Below are positions 8,087-16,750 of a stretch of DNA of 64,000 nt, piece by piece. Position 1 is the first letter of the stretch; the number at the start of each line of letters is the position of its first letter. The stretch is from contig JARLHY010000052.1 in the NCBI GenBank assembly GCA_031292015.1, positions 1 to 64,000 of the forward strand, written 5' to 3'. Below the pieces are notes generated by a model, which worked only from the letters and a program-made list of their open reading frames with translations, was not told the origin of the DNA and did not search any database. The position numbers and the translations under genes were made by a program. Source of the stretch: Negativicutes bacterium. Lineage in GTDB: Bacteria; Bacillota_C; Negativicutes; Sporomusales_B; JARLHX01.

Positions 8087-8116
8087 TTGACGGATGATTT
8101 TCCCCAGGTGTAGAAT
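8087..8116 (+). promoter_or_regulatory. sigma-A promoter upstream of riboswitch
   Basis: TTGACG (8087-8092), an 18-base spacer and TAGAAT (8111-8116), about 30 bases before the aptamer. Confidence 0.6.
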
Positions 8117-8146
8117 AAAACTAGCAACGACTAATTTCGACAAAAT

Positions 8147-8225
8147 AATGGCAAACTTGCCGAAAGGCAAGGGCGCAAAGCCTTGGGTCTAAGGAGATAT
8201 TCTCTATGATTGCCAGGTTGCCGCG
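8147..8225 (+). ncRNA. cyclic di-GMP-I (GEMM) riboswitch aptamer
   Basis: The conserved elements of the GEMM-I aptamer are present in order: GGCAAAC, a stem capped by a GAAA tetraloop (TTGCCGAAAGGCAA), GGGCGCAAAGCC, GGGTCTAAGG with its tetraloop receptor, a variable stem, and GCCAGGTTGCC closing P1 (GGCAA with TTGCC). It senses cyclic di-GMP. It lies between a promoter and an intrinsic terminator in front of an HD-GYP phosphodiesterase gene, so the second messenger probably controls one of its own degradation enzymes. Confidence 0.92.
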
Positions 8226-8242
8226 GTTCGACGCGAGTTCTG

Positions 8243-8270
8243 ACCAGGCATCCTGCCTGGTTTTGTTATT
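8243..8270 (+). terminator. riboswitch expression-platform terminator
   Basis: ACCAGGCA-TCC-TGCCTGGT followed by TTTGTTATT. The CCAGG just before P1 (8213-8217) could compete for the right arm CCTGG, giving an antiterminator; whether ligand turns expression on or off cannot be decided by eye. Confidence 0.8.
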
Positions 8271-8298
8271 ATCTAAGCGAAGTTGAGGAGTGTGTCCC

Positions 8299-9231
8299 GT
8301 GCCCCGTTTACCGCTGTGCAATATCAAGCCCGGCATGATCGTTTCGCGCGATGTCTATAACGACAGCGGCTTATTTCTGATGGCCAAGGACTCGGTGGTA
8401 AATCAGTTGTGTCTGAAAAGGCTAAGCAGTATGGATGTTCAGTTTGTCTATGTCGCCCCGACTCCGGCTGCGTTGGTGGAAGTGACCCATCTGGAAACGA
8501 CTCATTATACCAGACAGACGCTGGCTGGCTTTGATCAGACCCATAGCCTCAATGTGGCCGGCATGGACAGGCTCTTGGAAAAAACCATGGGCAACATTCT
8601 TGATAATAGTCATATTCTCCCTCATTTGACTGACATCAGGCTGCAGGATATGTCGACCTTTATCCACTCCATCAACGTCTGTCTCATTTCCACCTCCATC
8701 GGTGTCAGGCTGCAGCTGGAGGAGCGAGAACTCTACAGACTGGGGCTATCCGCCCTTTTGCACGATGTCGGCATGGCGTCGATATCTGCTGACATCTTGA
8801 CCAAGAAAGACCGGCTAACTGCGTCGGAATGGAAGACCCTTCAAGCTCACACCAACCTCGGCGACACCCGGTTGGCAGCCGACGCGGCCGTTCCCGAAGC
8901 CTGCCGCCTTGTCGCTGTTCAACACCATGAAAACTATGACGGTAGCGGCTATCCCCAAGGGTTATCCGGTGAAAGCATCCATCCCTACTCCAGAATCACC
9001 ACAGTTGCCGACACCTATGACTCGATGGTTTCCAAGAAAACCTTCAGCTCCACCCTGCAGCCCCAAAAGGCCTGCGAAGTCATGCTGTCCATCGGCGGCT
9101 CGATGCTGGATGCCGGTATTGTCGGTAAGTTCATGGACAATGTCGTCCTTTGCAAAAAACCGGATCATACCATCTGGACCCGCCTGGCCAACGACCTGGG
9201 AGTGGGATCCCATCAGAAAAACATCGGCTGA
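8299..9231 (+). CDS. HD-GYP cyclic di-GMP phosphodiesterase
   Basis: I prefer GTG at 8299, eight bases after GAGGAG; the GTG at 8290 overlaps that binding site. The 310-residue protein has an N-terminal domain of about 90 residues (CNIKPGMIVSRDVYNDSGLF), typical of proteins with an HD-GYP output. The HD-GYP domain follows: His155-Asp156 in ALLHDVG, then HHENYDGSGYPQGL with the GYP triad at about 217-219, and ADTYDSM. All expected metal-binding positions that I can place appear intact, so hydrolysis of c-di-GMP is likely. No receiver domain is fused. The gene is the sole member of the riboswitch-controlled unit. Confidence 0.9.
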   Translation: MPRLPLCNIKPGMIVSRDVYNDSGLFLMAKDSVVNQLCLKRLSSMDVQFVYVAPTPAALVEVTHLETTHYTRQTLAGFDQTHSLNVAGMDRLLEKTMGNILDNSHILPHLTDIRLQDMSTFIHSINVCLISTSIGVRLQLEERELYRLGLSALLHDVGMASISADILTKKDRLTASEWKTLQAHTNLGDTRLAADAAVPEACRLVAVQHHENYDGSGYPQGLSGESIHPYSRITTVADTYDSMVSKKTFSSTLQPQKACEVMLSIGGSMLDAGIVGKFMDNVVLCKKPDHTIWTRLANDLGVGSHQKNIG

Positions 9232-9274
9232 GAACGGACGAAAATTTGTCGAGACCAAAGACCCGGACCCTTCT

Positions 9275-9298
9275 AACCGAAGCGGCCGGTTCTTTTTT
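9275..9298 (+). terminator. weak terminator after HD-GYP gene
   Basis: A short AACCG...CGGTT stem followed by CTTTTTTT. Confidence 0.5.
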
Positions 9299-9327
9299 TA
9301 AAAATGAAAAAGACTTTCAAGACAAGG

Positions 9328-9356
9328 TTGACAGCGAAAATAAACCATACTAAAAT
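9328..9356 (+). promoter_or_regulatory. sigma-A promoter of the catabolic locus
   Basis: TTGACA (9328-9333), a 17-base spacer and TAAAAT (9351-9356). A palindrome ATACA-TGT-TGTAT (9380-9392) lies just downstream, about where a repressor could block transcription. Confidence 0.75.
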
Positions 9357-9425
9357 TAACATAAAGAACAACAGGTATGATACATGTTGTATTAATCGCT
9401 AAAAACCGGTGGGGGAGAGAAGACT

Positions 9426-10568
9426 GTGTGGGAAATTGTCAATAACCGACGAATCATTGTCGGGGAAGGGGCCTTGACGCAGATCGGCGGAATCCTTGCC
9501 TGGCACGGACTGAAAAAGGCTTTCCTGGCGGTGTTCAGCACGAAGGCGGACGCTTATGGCGCCATATGCGCCGTTCTCAAAGACAGCGGCGTTGATTATG
9601 TTGTCTATGACAAAATCGTCGATGAACCTGACCTTACTGTCATCAATGAAGGGCGAGACCTGTTTGTAAATAAAGGCTGCGACTGCGTGATCGCGGTCGG
9701 CGGCGGCAGTGTCATCGACACAGCCAAGTCGGTCGGCATGTTGGCGGCAAACGGCGGCAATATTGAACAATATCAGATGGAAGGCAAAGCGGTGACCAAG
9801 CTGCCGCCGCTGTTTATTGCCGTGCCCACCACCGCCGGGACCGGCGCTGAAGCCACCAAGGTCAGTGTAGTCAAAAACAATATCAACGGACTGAAGAAAA
9901 GTCTCTATCATACCACCATGATCGCCGAAATCGCGATTCTCGATCCTGTTCTCAGCGTCGGTCTGCCGGCGCCGATTACGGCCGCTACCGGCATGGACGC
10001 ACTGAGTCACGCCATCGAATCCTATGTGTCCCTGAACGCTAATCCTGTGAGCGAAATGTATTCTCTCAAAGCCCTTGAACTCATCGCCCGAAATCTCGTG
10101 GCTGCTTATAACGAGCCGGACAATCTCGATGCCAGGGAAAACATGCTTCTTGGCAGCTATCTTGGCGGCTGCGCGCTGACCGCCGGCATTGGTCTGGCTC
10201 ATATCATGGCTCAGCCGGTAGGGGCGATGTTCAAAATTCCCCACGGCGACGCCTGTTCCATCTTTTTGCCGGAAGTCATGAAGCTAAACTTGCACTCGGC
10301 CCTGGACAAGTATGTCCGAATCGCCCGGGAGTTGGGGGTTGACAGCGGCGCCAGCAAGGAACAGATCGCGGCGGCGGGCATCGCCAGGGTCGAAGCCCTG
10401 CGGACGGCTGTAAACGCCCCTGAACGGCTGAAACCATACATAAAAGACGAACCGGTTGACATGGACAAAGTGCTTGACACGGTGCTGAAAACCACCGGCC
10501 ATATCAAATGCAATCCGCGCTCTGTCGGCACAGCGCTGATACGCGACGTTTTCAACAAGGTGCTGTGA
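9426..10568 (+). CDS. iron-type alcohol dehydrogenase
   Basis: GTG at 9426 follows GGGGGAGA. The 380-residue protein is full length for the iron-containing (group III) alcohol dehydrogenase family. It shows the nucleotide-binding GGGSVIDTAK, the TTAGTGAEAT loop and the metal-binding region MDALSHAIE plus GLAHIMAQPVGAMFKIPHGD, with the His and Asp residues that normally bind Fe or Zn. It would interconvert an alcohol and an aldehyde or ketone with NAD(P)H. The next gene, a GntR/LacI-type regulator, starts 30 bases on, and TRAP transporter and dehydratase genes follow, so a role in the same catabolic pathway is likely. The substrate is unknown. Confidence 0.9.
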   Translation: MWEIVNNRRIIVGEGALTQIGGILAWHGLKKAFLAVFSTKADAYGAICAVLKDSGVDYVVYDKIVDEPDLTVINEGRDLFVNKGCDCVIAVGGGSVIDTAKSVGMLAANGGNIEQYQMEGKAVTKLPPLFIAVPTTAGTGAEATKVSVVKNNINGLKKSLYHTTMIAEIAILDPVLSVGLPAPITAATGMDALSHAIESYVSLNANPVSEMYSLKALELIARNLVAAYNEPDNLDARENMLLGSYLGGCALTAGIGLAHIMAQPVGAMFKIPHGDACSIFLPEVMKLNLHSALDKYVRIARELGVDSGASKEQIAAAGIARVEALRTAVNAPERLKPYIKDEPVDMDKVLDTVLKTTGHIKCNPRSVGTALIRDVFNKVL

Positions 10569-10598
10569 CCCGGCGCGGCACAACGCGGAAGGTGTGTT

Positions 10599-11699
10599 TT
10601 GCCTATGAAGGATGAAAATAAGTTTTTATACGAGAAAGTCTATGAGGGCCTGAAGCGGGAAATCCTTGCCGGCAGGTTCGGCTACAACGCCTTGTTGCCC
10701 TCCGAGAAAGAAATCGGTGACAATTTCGAAGTGGACCGGACCACCGTCCGTAAAGCCCTTGGACTCCTGGTGGAGGAAGGCCTTGTCGAAAAAAAGGCAG
10801 GGGTCGGGACCCGGGTAGTGATGCGTCAATATAAACCAGGGATTCAGAACAATTTCCGGACCATCGGTTTTCTGCTGCCCAAAAGCACTAAAAAAGCCGA
10901 CCGGATAACCCAGCCATTCTACTCCAGCCTTTTTTACCGCGTTGAAGCCGAGTGCCGAAAGAAAGGCTTCAGTCTTATCTACACCACCCTTGATGAAGAC
11001 GACGACCTGTTTCAGGTAGTCGAAGCCCATCGCCTGTCCGGGGTCATCTTTGTAACCAATGTCAGCAAGCGGTTCATCCGGCAGGCCGTGGATGCAAAAA
11101 TACCGTCCATCCTGGTCAACAGCTATGACGAAAACATGGGGTCAGTACTCAGCAACAACACCGAAGGAGCTTACAAAGCCATCCGCCATCTTATGGAGCT
11201 CGGGCACAGGAGGATCGGCCTTATCAAAGGGATGCACGGCTATGTCACCTGTGACGAACGGTTTGATGGCTGCCACAAGGCTGCCCGGGAGCTTGGCCTG
11301 ACTTTCAATCCGGCCGACATTTACGAAGGCAATTGGGAATTCGACGGCGGCTACGAAGGAGCCAGGAAAATCTTCGCCGACCGCGGCAACTGTCCAACAG
11401 CGCTGTTCGCCTTCAATGACATGACCGCCATCGGTGCCATCCAGGGTCTGACGGAACTGGGGATGTCGGTGCCCGGCGATGTCAGTGTTGTCGGCTTTGA
11501 CAACGAATACGCCGCCGCTTTCCGCCATCTGCTGCCCCAGTTGACTACCATCGACGTACATCTCAAGACCCTGGCGTCCATCGCCGCCGACAACATTGTC
11601 AGCAGACTGGAGAGCGGGGGGGATTGCCGGATTAAAATCGAAACCCCGGTTGACCTGGTGGTTGGGGCGACAACCAGACCTCCGGCCAAAAACAGATAG
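10599..11699 (+). CDS. GntR/LacI hybrid transcriptional regulator
   Basis: The start is uncertain: TTG at 10599 has ideal spacing to GGAAGG, while ATG at 10605 is two codons on. Residues 1-75 form a GntR winged helix (LKREILAGRFGYNALLPSEK, then DRTTVRKALGLLVEEGLVEK). From about residue 90 follows a LacI-type periplasmic-binding-protein sensor domain (TIGFLLPKS, GHRRIGLIKG, DVSVVGFDN). This layout is known from AraR-type sugar regulators. It probably responds to a small carbohydrate-like ligand and controls the flanking dehydrogenase, TRAP and dehydratase genes. It sits between the dehydrogenase and the transporter, in the same orientation. Confidence 0.9.
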   Translation: MPMKDENKFLYEKVYEGLKREILAGRFGYNALLPSEKEIGDNFEVDRTTVRKALGLLVEEGLVEKKAGVGTRVVMRQYKPGIQNNFRTIGFLLPKSTKKADRITQPFYSSLFYRVEAECRKKGFSLIYTTLDEDDDLFQVVEAHRLSGVIFVTNVSKRFIRQAVDAKIPSILVNSYDENMGSVLSNNTEGAYKAIRHLMELGHRRIGLIKGMHGYVTCDERFDGCHKAARELGLTFNPADIYEGNWEFDGGYEGARKIFADRGNCPTALFAFNDMTAIGAIQGLTELGMSVPGDVSVVGFDNEYAAAFRHLLPQLTTIDVHLKTLASIAADNIVSRLESGGDCRIKIETPVDLVVGATTRPPAKNR

Positions 11700-11813
11700 A
11701 CCTGGGCCCATCGAAGGATACAGGTCAGAAACAGGTTATGCTTTACGGTTTTGCGATCAGCGGACCTGATCAAGGACCGAAACGGGGAGGTGAAACCGAA
11801 ACCAACGGGAAAA

Positions 11814-11828
11814 TAGTATCCAATACTA
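11814..11828. promoter_or_regulatory. palindrome before TRAP binding-protein gene
   Basis: TAGTAT-CCA-ATACTA is a perfect inverted repeat lying just upstream of the dctP-type ribosome binding site. It could be an operator for the adjacent GntR/LacI regulator, but its arms do not match the palindrome at 9380-9392. Confidence 0.3.
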
Positions 11829-11849
11829 ACTGAGAGGGGAATTTTTAAA

Positions 11850-12881
11850 ATGGGAAATCGAAAAGAGCAGCTGTCCAAATGGATAGTTGCGGCGCTTGTT
11901 CTGTCCTTGCTCGCCTTTGTAGCCGGCTGCGGGTCATCCTCTTCGAACCCCCCCCCAGCCGCCAAAAAAGGTGAATTCGTAATCAAGGTGGCTTCCCCCA
12001 GCGCTCCTGACGATTCCTGCGTCAAGGCCTATTATAAGTTTAAGGAACTGGCCGAAGCCAAGAGCAACGGACGGATCGAAGTACAGGTCTTCCCCAACGG
12101 ACAGCTTGGCGATCAGAAGAACTACATAGCCCAGATGCAGGCCGGAAACATCCAGGCCGGCGAAGTCAGTTCCCCGCTGCTCGCACCGCTGACAGGCGAA
12201 TTTGCCGTATTTGACCTGCCTTATATTGCCAAAGATATGGACCACGAAATCCGGGTCATCCAGAGCGGCCTGGGCGACAAGATGAACAAGAATCTGGAAG
12301 AGAAGTCCGGCCTGAAAATCGTCTCCTGGCTGGTCCGCTCGCCGCGCAGCGTATACAGTTCCAAGGGGCCGATCAACTCCGCCGAGGATTTCAAGGGTCT
12401 GAAGATTCGGGTCATGCAAAGTCCGATCATGGTGAAAACCATGGAACTGCTGGGAGCACAAGCAGTGGCGATCTCTGCCAACGAGCGCTATATGGCCCTG
12501 CAGTCCAAAGTGGTGGACGCCGCTGAGAACAGCGTGCCGCTGATCATTACCCAGAAAGAATATGAAGTCACCAAATTCGTTTCGTTGACCGAACATTTCT
12601 GTACCCCCAACCTGATGGTCATGGACGCAAAATTCTTCAACAAACTACCGCCTGATCTTCAAAAAGTAGTGCTTGATGCAGGCAAGGAAGCCGGCGATTA
12701 TGAAGTCCAGGTTGAAAAGACCCAGTTGAGCGACGCCATCAAAGATCTGGAGAGCAAGGGCATGAAGGTCAATGCCATCAGCGACAAGTCCTCCTTCGTG
12801 GAAAAAGTAAAACCGATCTACGCTGAATACCAGGATAAGATCGGCAAAGACGTCATTGACGCTTTCCTGACCATCAAATAG
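11850..12881 (+). CDS. dctP: TRAP transporter substrate-binding lipoprotein (DctP family)
   Basis: ATG at 11850 follows GAGGGG. The product has a lipoprotein signal peptide (LLAFVAGC, lipidated Cys27) and a Ser/Pro linker. The solute-binding domain is of DctP type: VKVASPSAPDDS-like start, FPNGQLGDQKN, FDLPYIAKD, and the family core FKGLKIRVMQSP with the Arg that binds the substrate carboxylate. It would capture an organic acid outside the membrane and deliver it to the fused permease encoded next. A long hairpin without a T-run separates the two genes, which would allow more binding protein than permease. The ligand is unknown; the neighbouring IlvD/Edd-type dehydratase suggests a sugar acid. 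Confidence 0.92.
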   Translation: MGNRKEQLSKWIVAALVLSLLAFVAGCGSSSSNPPPAAKKGEFVIKVASPSAPDDSCVKAYYKFKELAEAKSNGRIEVQVFPNGQLGDQKNYIAQMQAGNIQAGEVSSPLLAPLTGEFAVFDLPYIAKDMDHEIRVIQSGLGDKMNKNLEEKSGLKIVSWLVRSPRSVYSSKGPINSAEDFKGLKIRVMQSPIMVKTMELLGAQAVAISANERYMALQSKVVDAAENSVPLIITQKEYEVTKFVSLTEHFCTPNLMVMDAKFFNKLPPDLQKVVLDAGKEAGDYEVQVEKTQLSDAIKDLESKGMKVNAISDKSSFVEKVKPIYAEYQDKIGKDVIDAFLTIK

Positions 12882-12920
12882 GTCTGGCTGGAAGCCCGGC
12901 AAACCATCTCGATAAAGCAG

Positions 12921-12963
12921 CAAGGGTCACATAATGATCTTCAAGATCACTATGTGACCCTTG
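12921..12963 (+). repeat. long intergenic hairpin between dctP and dctQM
   Basis: Arms CAAGGGTCACATA and TATGTGACCCTTG are perfectly complementary, and the interior TGATCTTCAAGATCA pairs further. No T-run follows, so it is more likely an mRNA 3'-end stabiliser or processing site than a terminator. Confidence 0.75.
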
Positions 12964-13028
12964 GATATCGCTTGACCTTGTCGGCGAAATCCGGGAAGCA
13001 AACATTATTTTGAGTGGGTGAGGGACAC

Positions 13029-14927
13029 ATGAAAGCGACTTCGCGGGCGACGGACGAAGCTGCCCGGATCGGCACGGACGATAGCTTATTCAACCGAGTG
13101 AGAACATACGTGGACCGATTCTTCGAAATCATTGTAGGCATAGCCATCCTCGCCGAACTGACCGTAATGTTCGGCAACGTAGTGAGTCGGTTCTTCTTTC
13201 ATACATCGCTGAACGGCATCGAAGAGATTGGCGAACTGTCCTTGGTGATTATCGCCTTCATCGGCGGTGCCATCGCTTACCCCCGCGGCGATCATGTCGC
13301 CGTGGAAATCATGTACAAAATGCTGCCCCAGCGATGTCACACCGCGATCCAGGCCGCCGCCGCCTGGATTCTGACCGGGATATCCTTCATTGGCGCCGTT
13401 TTGTCTGTCAGGATTGTCTTTATCACCACCCTGGCCAACAAAACCGCGATTCTGCAGATAAGCCAGGCCTGGTATACCCTGCCGATGATCGCCGGTCTGC
13501 TGCTGTTGACCTTCTATGGCCTGCTGCGGGTATGGAGTTACCCCCGCCGCACAACCCTGATCACCGGAACGGTGGTGCTGGCTGTATTTGTCCTGCTCTT
13601 TTTTACCCAGCCGTTGTGGGCGGGTTTAGGGGGCGGTCCCGGCGGGCTGATCCTGACCTTGGCCGCGGTGGTCTTCTTTCTCTTCCTCGGCATACCCATC
13701 GGTTTTGTGCTGGCAGCCGGAGCGATGCTCTATCTTTTTGTCACAGGTACGGTGGCCGCGACGGCTGTACCCATTGGGATGCAGAACAGTATGATGAATT
13801 TCGTGCTGCTGGCTATCCCGTTCTTTGTCATGGCCGGTTACGTTATGACTGACGGCGGCCTCAGCCGCCGGCTTATCAATTTTGTCATGTCGCTGGTCGG
13901 AAGGGTCAGAGGCGGCCTGTACCATGTGATCATCGTCGTCACCTACATCGTATCAGGTCTTTCCGGCTCGAAAGTGGCTGACGTCACCGCCGTCGGCACC
14001 ACCATGAACGAAACCCTCCGCAAGGAAGGCTACGATCCCGGGGAAACGGCCGCAGTGCTGGCGTCCGCCGCCGTAATGGGCGAGACGGTCCCGCCGTGCA
14101 TCAACATGCTTGTCCTGGGGTCAATAACAACGTTATCCATCGGCACTCTTTTTGTGGCGGGGCTGCTGCCGGCGGTCGTCATGGCCGTAGTTCTCATGAT
14201 GCTGATCTTCATCCGGGCCCGGATGGTCAATATGCCTGTCAGTGCAGGGGTCCCGCTCAAAGAGGTCGGCCGTCGGGCCCTCATCGCCATACCGGCACTG
14301 TTCGCCCCGGTTCTCCTTGTGGGCGGCATTGTCGCCGGCATCGGCACACCCACCGAAATATCGACTTCCGCCGTGGTCTATTCCATCATCCTCGGCCTCT
14401 TTATCTACAGGGAACTCACCCTGCGGGCCATCTGGAAGATGGTGGTCGAAACCGCAGCCAAGGCCGGCATGGTGCTGTTCATCGTCAGCACCGCCAGCGC
14501 CTTTTCCTGGTCGCTGACTGTGGCCCAGGTGCCGCATGAAATAGCCAAGCTGCTGATTGCGGTGGCCGGCAGTTCACCTACGGTGTTCATGCTGCTGTCG
14601 ATATTCGTGTTGATTGTCATGGGGGCCATCCTCGAAGGTTTGCCGGCCATCCTGATCTTCGCGCCGCTGCTTTTGCCTATCGCCCCTGCCTTCGGGATCC
14701 ATCCCGTTCAATTTGGCTTGGTCCTGGTAATCTCAATGGGCCTCGGCAACTTCCTGCCACCCATCGGGGTCGGGGCATATGTCTGCGTGGCTGTCAGTAA
14801 AACAACCCTGGAGGAGATGATGCGCCACATGCTGCCCTATTTGGTGGCATTGCTGGTAGGTATCATCATCGTGGCCCTTGTGCCTTGGTTCAGCCTGGTA
14901 TTGCCGCGGGCCTTCCATCTGATATAG
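13029..14927 (+). CDS. TRAP transporter fused permease (DctQ-DctM)
   Basis: ATG at 13029 follows GAGGGA; an in-frame GTG at 13014 is upstream of that site. The 632-residue protein joins both TRAP membrane subunits. Residues 1 to about 190 resemble DctQ (four membrane segments, with the conserved LNGIEEIGELSLVI stretch). Residues 200-632 form the large DctM subunit with about a dozen segments, including FVLLAIPFFVMAGYVMTDGG and the loop SGLSGSKVADVTAVG typical of the family. It uses an ion gradient to import the acid caught by the preceding lipoprotein. Fused QM proteins are known; no separate small subunit is present here. Confidence 0.92.
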   Translation: MKATSRATDEAARIGTDDSLFNRVRTYVDRFFEIIVGIAILAELTVMFGNVVSRFFFHTSLNGIEEIGELSLVIIAFIGGAIAYPRGDHVAVEIMYKMLPQRCHTAIQAAAAWILTGISFIGAVLSVRIVFITTLANKTAILQISQAWYTLPMIAGLLLLTFYGLLRVWSYPRRTTLITGTVVLAVFVLLFFTQPLWAGLGGGPGGLILTLAAVVFFLFLGIPIGFVLAAGAMLYLFVTGTVAATAVPIGMQNSMMNFVLLAIPFFVMAGYVMTDGGLSRRLINFVMSLVGRVRGGLYHVIIVVTYIVSGLSGSKVADVTAVGTTMNETLRKEGYDPGETAAVLASAAVMGETVPPCINMLVLGSITTLSIGTLFVAGLLPAVVMAVVLMMLIFIRARMVNMPVSAGVPLKEVGRRALIAIPALFAPVLLVGGIVAGIGTPTEISTSAVVYSIILGLFIYRELTLRAIWKMVVETAAKAGMVLFIVSTASAFSWSLTVAQVPHEIAKLLIAVAGSSPTVFMLLSIFVLIVMGAILEGLPAILIFAPLLLPIAPAFGIHPVQFGLVLVISMGLGNFLPPIGVGAYVCVAVSKTTLEEMMRHMLPYLVALLVGIIIVALVPWFSLVLPRAFHLI

Positions 14928-14957
14928 CATAGCTGCACCATACCGCCGTTGTTGAAG

Positions 14958-14975
14958 CAAGCATTGTGATGCTTG
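14958..14975 (+). repeat. small intergenic hairpin before dehydratase gene
   Basis: CAAGCAT-TGTG-ATGCTTG, no T-run; between the permease and dehydratase genes, so possibly an mRNA stability element. Confidence 0.45.
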
Positions 14976-15041
14976 AAAATAGGAATTGCCGCCTTGATGT
15001 CGAATCAGACAACAGGTGATAGATAATAGGAGGGAATAGTA

Positions 15042-16697
15042 GTGGCACGTAAATGGACTGAAGAAGCACTGGATCACCGCAATTGTCTGCTCTACGCGAT
15101 GGGCGTCAGCGAGGCGGATGCCACGCGGCCTGTCATCGGAATCGTAAACTCCTGGAACGAACTGAATCCTGGCCATTACCCGTTTAAAGACGCCCTTGCC
15201 CTGATCAAGGACGAAATCTACCGCTGCGGCGCTTTGCCCCTGGAACTGCCGATATCCGGCATCTGTGACGGCATCTGCAGCAATACCCCCGGCGACCGTT
15301 ACACCCTGCCAGCCAGGGACCTGGTTTCGGCCGAAGTTGAAACAGTGGCGGAAGTCAATCAGCTGGATGGAATGGTCCTGATGGGCAGCTGCGACAAAGT
15401 CGTGCCGGGAATGCTCATGGGCGCACTCCGGGTCAACATCCCGGCGGTCCTGTTCACCGGCGGCTACATGGAACCAGGCCAGGCTGAAGGAAAAATGCTC
15501 ACCCTGACCCATCAGAAACAGGCGTATGCCGCCTACATCGGTCAGCTGATCACCCGCGAGCAATACAAGGAAGTGGTCCGCCAGGCCTGTCCCACCCCTG
15601 GGGTATGCCCCTTCATGGGAACCGCCAACACTATGTGCGCCACAGCCGAAATCCTTGGTTTCACGCCTGACGGGAACGCCAGCGTCAAATCAGGCAGTGA
15701 CGAATGGCGCCAGATGGCCGTGCTTTGCGGCCGAACCGCGGCGGAAATCACCGCGAAGGATATCAAGCCCCTTGACCTTGTTGACGAACACTCTTTTGAA
15801 AATGTCATCAGCTACGTTATGGCCACCGGCGGATCCACCAACACCCTTTTGCACCTGCCGGCCATCGCCAGACAGGCCGGTCTTGATATCACCCCGGAGA
15901 AATTCGACGAAATCAGCGAGAAAGTCCCGGTGATCAACACCATCTATCCCAATCACAAACAGTACACCATGGTGGAATTCTCCCGCGCCGGCGGACTGTC
16001 GGCAGTGATGAAGGAACTGGCGGCAGGCGGTCTCATCCACCTTGACGCCAAAGGCGCCTTCGGTTCCACCGCCGAGAAAGTTCAAAAAGCTGTCAACAAA
16101 AATCCGGCCGTCATCCAGCCGGTCAGCGCCCCGATCCATGAGAAAGGCGGCATTGCCGTCCTCAAAGGCAACCTGGCCCCTCAGGGCTCTATCGTCAAGT
16201 TCTCGGCAGTGGAAAAAGCGGCCTGGATCTTCAAAGGGCCGGCCCGGGTGTACGAATCCCAGGACGACAGCTGGGCCGCCATGTTGCGGGACGAAATCAA
16301 AGCCGGCGATGTTGTGGTCATTCGCTACGAAGGCCCCAAGGGCGCGCCCGGCATGCCCCACCTGGAAACCTTCATGGCCGCCGTGCTTGGCAAAGGAATG
16401 GGCACCAAGATTGCCCTGATTACCGACGGCCGTTTCTCCGGCGCCACCGGCGGCCTGGCCGTGGGACACGTGGTGCCGGAAGCGTATGACGGCGGCAACA
16501 TCGCCCTGATCGAAGACGGGGACATCATCGAGATCGACATCCAGCAGCGGCGGCTGACCGTGGCTGTAAGCGAGGAAGAATTCGCCAAACGGCGTACCAA
16601 GTGGCGTCCTGTTGAAAAACCCTCCAGCGGCTGGCTGAAGCTATACAAAAAAGACACCACCGCCGCCCATCAGGGTGCCACCATCTTCTGGGATTGA
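15042..16697 (+). CDS. IlvD/Edd-family dehydratase, probable sugar-acid dehydratase
   Basis: GTG at 15042 follows TAGGAGGG. The 551-residue protein is full length for the IlvD/Edd family, which dehydrates dihydroxy acids or aldonic acids with an Fe-S cluster and Mg2+. Cluster cysteines are visible at 117 ([11 protein letters not shown]) and 189 ([16 protein letters not shown]). The third, normally in a PCN motif, is replaced by Gly ([10 protein letters not shown], residues 36-45); Cys75 and Cys79 in [11 protein letters not shown] could substitute. The C-terminal [13 protein letters not shown] loop, including the catalytic Ser, is intact. Linkage to a TRAP importer, an alcohol dehydrogenase and a GntR/LacI regulator points to catabolism of an imported acid and not to branched-chain amino acid synthesis; this is inference. 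Confidence 0.85.
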   Translation: MARKWTEEALDHRNCLLYAMGVSEADATRPVIGIVNSWNELNPGHYPFKDALALIKDEIYRCGALPLELPISGICDGICSNTPGDRYTLPARDLVSAEVETVAEVNQLDGMVLMGSCDKVVPGMLMGALRVNIPAVLFTGGYMEPGQAEGKMLTLTHQKQAYAAYIGQLITREQYKEVVRQACPTPGVCPFMGTANTMCATAEILGFTPDGNASVKSGSDEWRQMAVLCGRTAAEITAKDIKPLDLVDEHSFENVISYVMATGGSTNTLLHLPAIARQAGLDITPEKFDEISEKVPVINTIYPNHKQYTMVEFSRAGGLSAVMKELAAGGLIHLDAKGAFGSTAEKVQKAVNKNPAVIQPVSAPIHEKGGIAVLKGNLAPQGSIVKFSAVEKAAWIFKGPARVYESQDDSWAAMLRDEIKAGDVVVIRYEGPKGAPGMPHLETFMAAVLGKGMGTKIALITDGRFSGATGGLAVGHVVPEAYDGGNIALIEDGDIIEIDIQQRRLTVAVSEEEFAKRRTKWRPVEKPSSGWLKLYKKDTTAAHQGATIFWD

Positions 16698-16750
16698 CTT
16701 AGACCCTTGCGCGGCCCCAGCCATGGCCGACAAAAAGAGGAGGTATACCC

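Noticed and set aside
11786..11820. Leader peptide before the TRAP receptor gene
   Set aside because: A GTG after GGGGAG opens only eight codons, with no regulatory codon run or attenuator.
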